From: Streptomyces vietnamensis
GTDB lineage: Bacteria; Actinomycetota; Actinomycetes; Streptomycetales; Streptomycetaceae
Reading direction: 5' to 3'
Length of the DNA stretch: 64,000 nt
NCBI RefSeq assembly: GCF_000830005.1
Contig: NZ_CP010407.1
Location: 8,444,001 to 8,508,000, forward strand
In this document: piece by piece, positions 1 through 9,738 of the stretch
Layout of the letters: each line of letters starts with the position of its first letter
Position numbering within the stretch: position 1 is the stretch's first letter
Notes under the pieces: model-generated
Database searches by the model: none
The model's input: the letters and a program-made list of their open reading frames with translations, nothing else
What the model was told of the DNA's origin: nothing
Translations under genes and position numbers: made by a program

Positions 1-2
1 GC

Positions 3-518
3 GTCGCCAACCCCGTGGACGCGGCCGCCCGGGCCGCCGGCAAGGACGGTCTCTACGGCGCCGGGCGCGGCACGATCAAACTGGGCGTACGGGGACAGCC
101 CGCGGCCCGGGCGGCCGAGGCCGCCAAGGGCTTCCGCGCGGCCGCCGCCTCCTGGTTCAAGGGCGCCGCGAAGACCGGAGAGGCCGCCCTGACGAAGGCC
201 GCCACAGCCGCGTCCGGCGCAGCGAAGGCCGCGCCCGAGGCCGCCTCCCTGGCCAAGAACGCCAAGGGCGCCGTGAAGATCGCCCCGCTCGTCGGCACCG
301 GTATCGCCCTCGTCGGCGCATTCACGGACCTCAAGAAGGGCGAATACATGCACGCCGCCGTCAACATGATCAGCGCCGCACCAGGCGTCGGCACCGTCGT
401 CTCCGTCGTCGACCTCGCGGTCGACAAGCTCGTCGACCACGTGGGCATCCCGCTCCTGGCGAAGTCCGAGGGCTTCCGCAACCACGTGATCGCCGTCAAC
501 AAGTTCTTCGGATGGTGA
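3..518 (+). CDS. C-terminal part of an unidentified protein upstream of the TcA-like gene (start outside window)
   Basis: The reading frame is open from the first in-frame base, so the true start lies before the window. A GTG at 15 gives 167 residues but has no visible ribosome binding site. The visible part is Ala/Lys-rich and helical in its first 80 residues. Two hydrophobic Gly/Val-rich stretches follow, around residues 90-105 and 118-133. The protein ends in NKFFGW. The stop is 4 nt before the ATG of the TcA-like gene, so the two are probably one operon. I do not recognise the family. The amphipathic/hydrophobic tail would fit a toxin or membrane-interacting domain, but that is inference from position and composition only. 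Confidence 0.6.
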   Translation, partial: VANPVDAAARAAGKDGLYGAGRGTIKLGVRGQPAARAAEAAKGFRAAAASWFKGAAKTGEAALTKAATAASGAAKAAPEAASLAKNAKGAVKIAPLVGTGIALVGAFTDLKKGEYMHAAVNMISAAPGVGTVVSVVDLAVDKLVDHVGIPLLAKSEGFRNHVIAVNKFFGW

Positions 519-522
519 GGCA

Positions 523-3500
523 ATGACCAGCGAACTCCCGAGCGTCCCCGCCCCCGGTGAGCGTGACGCCGTCCGCCGGCTCCGCGGGCGCGTCCTGCGT
601 GCCGACGGCGTACCCGGCGCCGGAGCGACCGTCCACGTCAGCGCCCGGCGCCTGCGCACGAGTCAACCGCTGGGCGCCACCCGCACCGACGGCGACGGCG
701 TCTTCCTCGTGGAGTTCACGCGACCGGCCGGGCCCGTGGACCTGCTGGTCGAGGTGAGCCTCGACGGCACGTCGGCCCGGGTGGCACGGACACTCGACGG
801 ACGGCCCGACACCCCGCTCGACCTCACCCTGCCGGCGGACCGGCGCAGCGCGTACGATCGGCTGCTCGCCGACCTCTCCCCGCTGCTCGACGGCACCGAC
901 CCGGCCGAACTCACCCCCGAGGACGTCGACTTCCTCGCCCGCGCCTCCGGGCAGGAGCAGGACCAGGTCGCCCGCCTGGCAGCCGCCGCCCGGCACGCCC
1001 GGGCCACCGGCCAGCCCACCGAGGTCTTCTACGCCCTGCTGCGCCACGGACACCCGGACGACCTCGGCGCCCTGGCGCAGTTGCGGGCGGAGGACGTACG
1101 GCGGGTCCTCGGCCCGCCCGCAGGGGAACCCGACCCCGCGCGGCCCGAGCCCGCCCGGCGGACCGTGCCCCACCAGGACCTCTCCGCGCACACGGACGCC
1201 TTCCTCACCGCGCTGCGTGCACGTCAACTCGCCGCCGCCGAGGCCCGCTTCACCGATGGCCAGGACTCCGCCACCCCCCTGGCCCGGATCTTCGCCCTCG
1301 CTGTCCCCGACCCCTCGGCCCGCGCGCGCCTCTACGGCGCCTACCTCGACCGCACGGACGACGACATCTGGCACACCGAAGCCGTCGCCGGACCGGAGGC
1401 CACCCCGCACACCGACCGGCTGCGCCTCGCCCTCGACCTGGCCGTGACCACAGCCGACCACCCCGAGCTGGTCGCCGTCCTCCTCGACCGCTTCGACTCC
1501 GGCGAACTCACCGGACCCCGAGACCTGGTGACACTCGACGAGGAGTGGCCCCACCTCGTGGACCGGGCGGGCGGACCGCCGCCGGGGCGCGAGGCCCCCG
1601 AGTACGCCGAATCGGTCCGCGCCGCCGTCGCCGCCGCCCACCCCACCGCCTACGTGGCGCACAAACTCGCCGCCCTGCCCGAACACCGCGACGCCCCCGC
1701 CGCCCGCTTCCTCGCCGAGAACCCCGACTTCGACATCGCCGGCACCCCGGTCAACAGCGCGACCGTCCCGGACGCCGAAGCCCGCCGCGAACTCGCCCCC
1801 GTACAACGCGTGTTCAAGATCGCGCCGCGCTTCGAGACCCTGCAGGCGCTGCGTGCAGACGGCTTCGACTCCGCCCAGGCCATCGCCCGCATCGACCGCG
1901 CCGGCTTCGCCCGCCGGATGCAGGGCCACGTCGGCGAGGAGGAGGCGCACGCGCTCCACGAGCGAGCCACCCGCATCCACGCGAGCGCCGTGAACCTCGT
2001 CGCCGACCTGCGGACCGCCGGACACTTCGACGTCCCCTGGCTGCCCGCCGTCGCCCAGGCGGACCCGCGCATCCCCGACTGGGAGGAGCTGTTCGGCCCG
2101 GCCGACTACCCGTCGGTCGAGGACTGGCAGACCGTCCACGGCCTGCCCGCCTATCTCGTCGACCTCCTGTACTACCTGCGCCGCCTCGGGGAGAACTACG
2201 GCACCCCGCCGCCCACCACCTCCGGCGACGGGCCCGTCGCGGACGTCCTCTTCGCCCGCCGCCCCGACCTGTGGGAGCTCCACCTCGGCAAGGACAACAC
2301 CGAACTCGCCCTGCCCTACGTCGACCTGGTCAACGAACTCCTCGAATCGGCCGTCGCCCCCGATACCGCCGTCCTCGCCGAACGGCGCCAGACCACCGGC
2401 GACGCCGCCGAGCTCCGGGTCCGCCCCCAGCACGTCAACCCCGGCGCCTACGACAGGCTGCGCACCGCCGTCTACCCCTGGGACCAGCCCTTCGACCTCT
2501 GGCACGTGCAGACCGGCGCCTGCCTCGACCACCTCGGCGTCAGCCGGAACACGCTCCTCGCCACCCTCGGCGTGTCCGGTGCGAGCCCCGAGGAGGCGAG
2601 CGCCACCCGCACCGCGGAACGGCTCGGCCTCAGCCGCGCCCAGCACCGGACCATCGCCGCCGAACCGCTCACCCCCGCCCGGACCCTCGCCGAGTTCTAC
2701 GGGCGGCCCGCCGACCTCACACCCGCCGACCTGGTCACCGAGATGACCGGCGTGCGCACCCTCCTGGACACCGGCCACCTGCGCTACACGGAGCTCGACC
2801 TCGCCCTGCGCACCCGGTTCGTCAACCCGGGCGGCACCGTCACCATCCAGTTCGACCCCAAACTGCCGTACGCCACGGACAGGATGACCCTGAACGGTGT
2901 CGACGCGGCCTTCCTCGAACGGTTCCACCGCTTCGTCCGGCTGCGCCGTGCGCTCGGACTCTCCGACGAGGAGACCGACCGGCTCATCGCCGGAAGCGGC
3001 TCCGGCGGACGCCTCGACGTCGCCGCCCTGCGCTCCATCGCCGCCGCCCGGGGCCTCGCCGCCCGGCTCGGCCTCGACACCGACCAGGTCCTCGCCTTCT
3101 CCCAGCCGCTCGACACCCATCCGTACCCCGGCGCCGACCGGCCGCCGCTGTACGACCGGCTGTTCCTCGATCCGGCCGTCGTCACCGTCCCGCCCGGCCA
3201 GGCCCACCCCTTCCGGCTCACCCCGGACCGTACGGAACTCCAGGAGGTCGGGCCGCTCACCGGCCGGCCCGCCGTCACGGCCGCCCTGCTGGCCGTGCTG
3301 CGCGTCACCGACGACGAACTCGCCGCCCTCACCACCGGACCCGACGCCGTCATCGGCGACCGGCTCGACCTGCTCGCCCTCACCAAGCTCGTCGCCTGGG
3401 TCACCCTCGCCCGGGCCGCCTCCCTGAGCGTGCCCGACACCCTCCGGCTCGCCCGCTACTGCCGGCCGTTCCGCTGGATCACCGCCCCGGCGGCCGTACG

Positions 3501-6500
3501 GGACGACGGCGCGGACGGCGAGACGGAGCTGGCCGGCGGCGCCCCCGTGCGCCTGCCCGCCCGCCCCCCGTACACCCCGGGCGAGACCGAACTCGGCGGC
3601 GGCGCACCCCTGGCCTTCGACGACCGCGGCCCGGCCGCGGCGGACGCGCCCGCGCAGCCCGTGGACCTGGGCATCGCACGCACCGAGGAGTTCCTGGACC
3701 TCGCCGAACGGCTCGCCGAGACCGGACTCACCGTCCGTGACCTCGACGCCCTGCTCCTCGCAGCGCCGCCCGGCCCCGGAGACCAGAGCCCGGTGCCCCG
3801 CGACGAGTCACTGGCCGCCACCCTCACCAGCCTGCGCGCCGCCGTCCAGACCGTCCACCAGCAGACCGCCCGCACCACCGACGACAAGGGCGAACTCACC
3901 CGCAAGAACCTCGCCCTGCTCGGCTGGGACACCGCCCTCGTCCAGCAGGCCGTCGCCACCCTGCTCGGCACCGTCACCTACACCGCACCCCTGCCCGCGC
4001 TGCCCGCGGGACTGGTCCTGCCCCCCGACCTGCCGCTGCGCCACGAGCCGGCCGAGCGCCCCGAGGACGGCCTGCTCACCTTCGGCGGGCCGATGACCCG
4101 GGCGCAGCTGGACCGCATCACCGCCCTCAGCACCGACACCGCCTTCCGGACCGCGGTGAACGCCCTGCACGACGCGCCCCGCGCCTTCGTCCGCGACCGC
4201 ATGAGACTCCTCCGCGTCCCCGTCTTCGCGGCGCCCCTGACCGCTCTGCCCGCCGGATACCGCATCCCGCCGACCCTGACGGCCAAGGTCTTCCACGACC
4301 CCAGCCTGGGCGCCCTGCGCAGCCGCGGCTACCTCACCGAGGCGGAGCACGCGCTCCTCACGCCCGACGGCACCCCCACCGAGATCCTGCGGGCGGTCGC
4401 CGACCTCATGACCGCCCAGCAGGCCCCGCCCGAGGACGGCAACGCCTTCCTCGACGCCGAGACCGCCGACACCCTCTTCAACGGCGCGGACGTCACCCCC
4501 GCCGACCGCTTCCACCTCGTCCTGGAACGCCTCGCCCCCTACCTGCGGCGTACCCTGAGCGAGACCGCCGTCGTCCAGCAGCTCGGCCAGGCCACCGGCC
4601 TGGACTCCGCGAGCGCCGACACCCTGCTGCGCACCTGGCTGCGCCCCGCCGGCCGGCCCCCCGCCCTCCAGGACTTCCTGGAACCGGAGTTCACCGACAG
4701 CGACCCCGGCGTCTCGGTGACCCGGACCGCCTTCGACCGGCAGTTCCGCATGCTCGCCTTCCTGTACCGGGTGACGCTGCTGCTCGGCCGGCTGCGGGTG
4801 ACCGCCGAGGAGATCCCGTACGTCTTCGGGTACGCGGCCCAGGGCGGCTGGCTCGACCCGAACACACTGCCCCTCGCCCCTGTGCCGGCCGCTCCTATCG
4901 CCCCCCTGCGCACCCTGCTCGACCTCGCCCGGCTGCGCTCCGCCGTCCGCGGCGGAGTCCCCACCCTGCGCGCCGTCTTCGACGTGGCCCGCACCCCCGG
5001 CGCCCAGGAACGCGAGGCCGCCGCCGAACTCGCCCGCCGCACCGGCTGGAACGCCGCCGACATCACCGCCGTCGCCCGCGACCACGGCATCACCACGGCC
5101 GCCCAGTACGGCGGCGTCGCCGCGCTGAGCGCCGTCCTCGCCGGCATCGCCCTGCTGCGCCGCCTCGGCGTGGCCGCCGAGCGGGCCCAGCCCTGGCAGC
5201 GCCCCGAGCTCACCGCCGAGGCCGCGGAGGCGGCCTGGCTGACGGCCAAGTCCCGGCACGCGCCGCGCGACTGGACGGCCGCCGCCACCCCGCTGCGCGA
5301 CGCCCTGCGGGAACGGCAGCGGTCCGCGCTCGTGTCGTACCTGGTCGCCCATCCACTGCTCGACCGCGACGGCCGGCCCCGCTGGAAGGACGCCGACGAC
5401 CTGCACGACCACTTCCTGCTCGACGTGGAGATGGGGCCCACCCAGCTCACCACCCGGCTCGCCCAGGCCGTCTACTCGGTGCAGCTGTTCGTCCAGCGCC
5501 TCCAGCTCAACCTGGAGCACGCCTACACCTGGCACGGCGACGGCCTGTGGGCCCAGTGGGAGTGGATGAAGCAGTACCGGCTCTGGGAGGCCAACCAGAA
5601 GGTCTTCCTCTACCCCGAGAACTACTTCGAGCCTGAACTGCGCGCGGACAAGACCCCGTTCTTCACCGACTTCGAGAACGCGCTCATGCAGCGCGAGGTG
5701 ACCTCCACCGCCGTCGAGGACGCGGTCAAGGGCTACCTGGAGAGCCTGGACAAGGTGGCTCGGTTGCAGCCCGCCGGTCTGTGCCACGAGAACAAGGAGG
5801 GAGACGGCGACCTCCATTTGGTGGGCCGCAGCGCGGCCACGCCCCGCGAGCACTACTACCGACGGAGGGTCGACGGCCGCTACTGGACCCCGTGGGAGCG
5901 GATCGAACTCGACGTCGACGGCGACCCGGTGATCCCCGCGCTGTGGAACGACCGGTTGTTCCTGTTCTGGGCGACGCACGAGCTGGTGTCGGAGCAGCAG
6001 CAGCTCAAGATGCCGCAGTCCGGCGACCCCCTGGAGGAACCCCCGAAGCACCTCGAGTTCAAGCTGAACTGGAGCCAGTACGTCTCGGGCAAGTGGCAGC
6101 ACAAGACCGTCTCGAAGGACCTCCTGTACGCGCGGCCGGCCGTGATGTTCGGGGCCGAGGGGGTCCTCAAGCCGGAGCTCTACGCGCTCGCCACAGCCAG
6201 TCCGGACGGAGAGAGGTTTTCCCACGACCTCGTGGTGGATTTCCTCTTCGGCAACAGACAGGGCGCTGCCGGCGAGACGTACATCGGCGGTAATTACTAC
6301 CTCACTCCGCGTCTGGACGCCACGACGTACGGGGCGTTCTTCGACTACTACTCGCCCTACGGGACGTTGCCCGCGCCTCCCCAGACACGGCCGAACTACG
6401 GAGAGTTCGTGGGGCGCAGCGACACGTTCGCGTCCTCCTTCATGTTCGACGTCCAGAACCCCTGGACCCGTCCGCACGTGGAACTGATGCGGCGCCCCGT

Positions 6501-9500
6501 GAGTGCCGGAGTGCCCCGGTTGCGCTGCTCGCACGACCGCAACGACACGCCCACCCGCTTCTTCCAGACGTACACGGACGACATGCGGTCCTTCCTGCTG
6601 GTGCCGCAGCCGTACGGCACCGCACACGTACAGATCCTGCCTGTCTATCACCCGTTCACCCAGACCTTCGCCTCCCGTCTGGCCCAGGACGGCATGGACG
6701 GGCTCTACGACCGCGACATCCAGCTCGACCCCGAGAAGTTCGGCGTGCCGTTCGACTTCAACGACTGGTACGGCCCCAACACGGACGTCATCCTCGGGGA
6801 CCTCCCCAAGGAGACCCTCGACTTCGACCGGGCCGGCGCCTACGCCGACTACAACTGGGAGCTGTTCTTCCACGCCCCCCTCCTCGGCGGGGGCCGTCTC
6901 TCCACCAACCAGCGGTTCGCCGAGGCGCAGCAGTGGCTGCACCGGATCTTCGACCCGACCGACCGCGCCGATCTGCCGGAACCGCAGCGCTACTGGCGCA
7001 CCCAGCCCTTCTACCTCACCCAGGACTACACCAAGGAACGCATCGAGGTGATCCTGCGCCGCCTCGCCGAGGGCGGCTGGCACGACACCCCCGAGATCTA
7101 CCAGTGGCTGACGCACCCCTTCCAGCCGGACGTGGTGGCACGTCTGCGCACCACCGCCTACCAGAAGGCGGTGGTCATGAAGTACCTCGACAACCTGATC
7201 GCCTGGGGCGACCAGCTGTTCCGGCAGGACACCATGGAGGCCGTCAACCAGGCCACCCAGCTCTACATCCTCGCCTCGCAGCTGCTCGGCCGGCGCCCCG
7301 ACGAGGTGACCGGGCGGACCGCGCCGGTGCCGAAGAACTACCGGCAGGTCGTGGAGGGCTCGCCCGGGCTCGCCGCCGCCGTCGTCCGGGCCGAGCACCT
7401 GGTGCCGACCGGACCCGCACGGACCGCCACGGAGCACGCCGCACCGCGGATCGCGCCCGGGTTCGGCACGAACTGGCTCGACTACTTCGTCATCCCGCGC
7501 AACGACAAGCTCCTGCGCTACTGGGACACCGTGGCCGACCGGCTGTCCAAGATCCGCGCCGGACAGAACATCTCCGGCGTCCAGCGGCGCGCCGCCCTGT
7601 TCGGCGCGGCCATCGACCCGGCGCTCCTCGTCCGGGCCGCGGCCGCGGGACTCGGCGTCGAGAGCGTCCTGGACGACATCAGCGCGCCCCTGCCCCCGTA
7701 CCGCTTCGCCACCATGCTCACCAAGGCGAAGGAACTCACCGGCGAGGTCAAGGCGTTCGGGGCGGCACTGCTCAACGCCCTGGAGAAGCGTGACGCGGAG
7801 GCACTGGCCCGGCTCCGCTCCCGCCACGAGACGGCCGTGCTCAAGGCGGCGCGGGCGGTGCGCGAGCAGCAGGTCCTGGAGGCCGACGCGGCCCTCCAGG
7901 CCGCGCGGAAGCAGCGGGACGCCGCCGACGGCAAGGTCGAGTACTACTCCACCCGGTCCTACATGAACACCGGCGAGATCGCGCACACCGTGCTCTCGGC
8001 CGCCGCCCTCGTGCACCAGGCCGTCGCCGCGGGCGTGGACATGACCGCCAGTGCCATGGGCCTGATCCCCGACGTCAAGACCGGTACGCCCACCACCATG
8101 GGCCTCACCTTCGGAGGCCAGAACCTGAGCCAGGCCCTGCACGGGCTCTCCGGTTCCCTCGAGAAGGTGGCCAACAGCCTCAACGGCGCCGGGGCGCTCG
8201 CCGCCACCATGGCCGGCTACGACCGGCGCCAGGACGACTGGGACTTCCAGGCCGCCCAGGGCCGTATCGAGCAGCAGCAGCTCGACCGGCAGATCATCGC
8301 GGCGGAGATCCGCCTCCAGGTGGCCCGGAAGGAACTGGAGAACCACGACCTCCAGCTCGCCGACGCCCACGAGGCCGACGCCTTCCTCTACGACAAGTAC
8401 ACGAACGAGGAGCTGTACGACTGGATGGCGGGCCGGCTGGCCACCGGCTACTTCCAGGCGTACCAACTCGCGTACGACCTGGCCAAGCGCGCCGAGCGGG
8501 CCTTCCGCCACGAACTGGGCGTCGAGGACTCCGACTACATCCGGTTCGGTTACTGGGACACCCTGTACAAGGGGCTGCTCTCCGGCGAGCGGCTGAGCGT
8601 CGACCTCGGCCGGCTCGACGCCGCGTACCACGAGGCCAACGCCCGGGAGTTCGAGCTGACCAAGCGGATCTCGCTGGCCCAGATCGACCCGGTCGCCCTG
8701 CTCAGGCTGAAGGAGACCGGCAGCGCGTACGTCTCCCTGCCGGAGGCCCTGTTCGACCTGGACACCCCCGGCCACTACCTGCGCCGGATCAAGAACCTGG
8801 CCGTGACCGTGCCGTGCGTGGCGGGCCCGTACACCTCCGTCAACCTGACGGCGACCCTGCTCGACAGCACCGTACGGGTCGACCCGCGGCTGACCGACGG
8901 GAAGTACGCCCGGCAGCGCTCCGACACCCGGTTCCGCGACAGCACCGGAGCCGGCCGGTCCATCGTGACCAGCACCGGCCAGGACGACTCGGGCCTCTTC
9001 GAGACCAGCCTGCGCGACGAGCGGTTCCTGCCGTTCGAGGGCGCGGGCGCGGTGAGCCAGTGGCGGCTCTCGCTGCCCGAGGAGTTCCGGCAGTTCGACT
9101 ACGAGTCGATCAGCGACGTCGTCCTCCACCTGCGCTACACCGCACGCGACGGCGGCAGCGCGCTCGCCGAGCGGGCCGTGACCGAACTGCGCGCGGCGCT
9201 CACACAATGGGCGCACGCGGACGGCGCCTCCTCCCTGTTCCGGGTGTTCAGCGCCCGGCGGGAGTTCGGCGACCGCTGGAGCCGCTTCCTCGCCCCGCAG
9301 CCGGGCGAGGCGGCGAGCCTCCGCTTCACGGTGGCCAAGGACCGCTTCCCGTACGTCTTCCGGGACGAGCGGATCACGGTGGCGCAGCCCGAACTGGTCC
9401 TCGTCCTGTCCGGGGAGCTGCGGCCCGACGGCCGACGGCGGTACGTGGACTGCTACGGCGACGGGGAGCCGCTGACCGGCACCCTCGTCGCCCGCCGCGG

Positions 9501-9738
9501 CCACTCCGCGGAGATCGGCCTGGCGGCCGATCCCTCGCTCGGCGGCCTGCCGAAGGGGGCCGTCGACGGGGCGGGCGGCGTGGTCACCGAGGCGGGGGAG
9601 GAGTGGGAACTGACCGTGCCGGCCGATCGGATCGCCGCGCTCGCCGCCGACCTGCGGGACGGCTCGGGACTCGCCCCGGAGGCCGTGCTCGACCTGCTGC
9701 TCGTGGTCCGGTACACCGTGGCGAAGGTGGAGCGATGA
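523..9738 (+). CDS. TcA-like subunit of an insecticidal-type toxin complex (3,071 residues)
   Basis: Tc toxin A subunits form a pentameric injection channel that translocates a toxin held in a TcB-TcC cocoon. Domains in order: a carboxypeptidase-regulatory/transthyretin-like domain at about 20-105; a long helical VRP1-like region to about 1550; the ABC-toxin N-terminal region at about 1590-1700, with QLFVQRLQLNLE; and the neuraminidase-like segment starting near 1705, with YRLWEANQKVFLYPENYFEPEL. A helical channel region at about 2450-2650 has hydrophobic residues followed by a charged coiled coil. The TcB-binding C-terminus contains VPCVAGPYTSVNLT near 2760. Usual TcA proteins are about 2,500 residues, so this one is long. 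The start is the ATG 4 nt after the upstream stop. The stop overlaps the ATG of the first Kelch gene. No TcB or TcC gene is visible in the window, but the region upstream is not seen. Confidence 0.93.
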   Translation: MTSELPSVPAPGERDAVRRLRGRVLRADGVPGAGATVHVSARRLRTSQPLGATRTDGDGVFLVEFTRPAGPVDLLVEVSLDGTSARVARTLDGRPDTPLDLTLPADRRSAYDRLLADLSPLLDGTDPAELTPEDVDFLARASGQEQDQVARLAAAARHARATGQPTEVFYALLRHGHPDDLGALAQLRAEDVRRVLGPPAGEPDPARPEPARRTVPHQDLSAHTDAFLTALRARQLAAAEARFTDGQDSATPLARIFALAVPDPSARARLYGAYLDRTDDDIWHTEAVAGPEATPHTDRLRLALDLAVTTADHPELVAVLLDRFDSGELTGPRDLVTLDEEWPHLVDRAGGPPPGREAPEYAESVRAAVAAAHPTAYVAHKLAALPEHRDAPAARFLAENPDFDIAGTPVNSATVPDAEARRELAPVQRVFKIAPRFETLQALRADGFDSAQAIARIDRAGFARRMQGHVGEEEAHALHERATRIHASAVNLVADLRTAGHFDVPWLPAVAQADPRIPDWEELFGPADYPSVEDWQTVHGLPAYLVDLLYYLRRLGENYGTPPPTTSGDGPVADVLFARRPDLWELHLGKDNTELALPYVDLVNELLESAVAPDTAVLAERRQTTGDAAELRVRPQHVNPGAYDRLRTAVYPWDQPFDLWHVQTGACLDHLGVSRNTLLATLGVSGASPEEASATRTAERLGLSRAQHRTIAAEPLTPARTLAEFYGRPADLTPADLVTEMTGVRTLLDTGHLRYTELDLALRTRFVNPGGTVTIQFDPKLPYATDRMTLNGVDAAFLERFHRFVRLRRALGLSDEETDRLIAGSGSGGRLDVAALRSIAAARGLAARLGLDTDQVLAFSQPLDTHPYPGADRPPLYDRLFLDPAVVTVPPGQAHPFRLTPDRTELQEVGPLTGRPAVTAALLAVLRVTDDELAALTTGPDAVIGDRLDLLALTKLVAWVTLARAASLSVPDTLRLARYCRPFRWITAPAAVRDDGADGETELAGGAPVRLPARPPYTPGETELGGGAPLAFDDRGPAAADAPAQPVDLGIARTEEFLDLAERLAETGLTVRDLDALLLAAPPGPGDQSPVPRDESLAATLTSLRAAVQTVHQQTARTTDDKGELTRKNLALLGWDTALVQQAVATLLGTVTYTAPLPALPAGLVLPPDLPLRHEPAERPEDGLLTFGGPMTRAQLDRITALSTDTAFRTAVNALHDAPRAFVRDRMRLLRVPVFAAPLTALPAGYRIPPTLTAKVFHDPSLGALRSRGYLTEAEHALLTPDGTPTEILRAVADLMTAQQAPPEDGNAFLDAETADTLFNGADVTPADRFHLVLERLAPYLRRTLSETAVVQQLGQATGLDSASADTLLRTWLRPAGRPPALQDFLEPEFTDSDPGVSVTRTAFDRQFRMLAFLYRVTLLLGRLRVTAEEIPYVFGYAAQGGWLDPNTLPLAPVPAAPIAPLRTLLDLARLRSAVRGGVPTLRAVFDVARTPGAQEREAAAELARRTGWNAADITAVARDHGITTAAQYGGVAALSAVLAGIALLRRLGVAAERAQPWQRPELTAEAAEAAWLTAKSRHAPRDWTAAATPLRDALRERQRSALVSYLVAHPLLDRDGRPRWKDADDLHDHFLLDVEMGPTQLTTRLAQAVYSVQLFVQRLQLNLEHAYTWHGDGLWAQWEWMKQYRLWEANQKVFLYPENYFEPELRADKTPFFTDFENALMQREVTSTAVEDAVKGYLESLDKVARLQPAGLCHENKEGDGDLHLVGRSAATPREHYYRRRVDGRYWTPWERIELDVDGDPVIPALWNDRLFLFWATHELVSEQQQLKMPQSGDPLEEPPKHLEFKLNWSQYVSGKWQHKTVSKDLLYARPAVMFGAEGVLKPELYALATASPDGERFSHDLVVDFLFGNRQGAAGETYIGGNYYLTPRLDATTYGAFFDYYSPYGTLPAPPQTRPNYGEFVGRSDTFASSFMFDVQNPWTRPHVELMRRPVSAGVPRLRCSHDRNDTPTRFFQTYTDDMRSFLLVPQPYGTAHVQILPVYHPFTQTFASRLAQDGMDGLYDRDIQLDPEKFGVPFDFNDWYGPNTDVILGDLPKETLDFDRAGAYADYNWELFFHAPLLGGGRLSTNQRFAEAQQWLHRIFDPTDRADLPEPQRYWRTQPFYLTQDYTKERIEVILRRLAEGGWHDTPEIYQWLTHPFQPDVVARLRTTAYQKAVVMKYLDNLIAWGDQLFRQDTMEAVNQATQLYILASQLLGRRPDEVTGRTAPVPKNYRQVVEGSPGLAAAVVRAEHLVPTGPARTATEHAAPRIAPGFGTNWLDYFVIPRNDKLLRYWDTVADRLSKIRAGQNISGVQRRAALFGAAIDPALLVRAAAAGLGVESVLDDISAPLPPYRFATMLTKAKELTGEVKAFGAALLNALEKRDAEALARLRSRHETAVLKAARAVREQQVLEADAALQAARKQRDAADGKVEYYSTRSYMNTGEIAHTVLSAAALVHQAVAAGVDMTASAMGLIPDVKTGTPTTMGLTFGGQNLSQALHGLSGSLEKVANSLNGAGALAATMAGYDRRQDDWDFQAAQGRIEQQQLDRQIIAAEIRLQVARKELENHDLQLADAHEADAFLYDKYTNEELYDWMAGRLATGYFQAYQLAYDLAKRAERAFRHELGVEDSDYIRFGYWDTLYKGLLSGERLSVDLGRLDAAYHEANAREFELTKRISLAQIDPVALLRLKETGSAYVSLPEALFDLDTPGHYLRRIKNLAVTVPCVAGPYTSVNLTATLLDSTVRVDPRLTDGKYARQRSDTRFRDSTGAGRSIVTSTGQDDSGLFETSLRDERFLPFEGAGAVSQWRLSLPEEFRQFDYESISDVVLHLRYTARDGGSALAERAVTELRAALTQWAHADGASSLFRVFSARREFGDRWSRFLAPQPGEAASLRFTVAKDRFPYVFRDERITVAQPELVLVLSGELRPDGRRRYVDCYGDGEPLTGTLVARRGHSAEIGLAADPSLGGLPKGAVDGAGGVVTEAGEEWELTVPADRIAALAADLRDGSGLAPEAVLDLLLVVRYTVAKVER

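Noticed and set aside
3808..9504. 1,898-codon open frame on the reverse strand
   Set aside because: It is antisense to the TcA gene, Gly/Val/Gln-rich without recognisable domains. Long antisense frames are expected in DNA with this codon bias.
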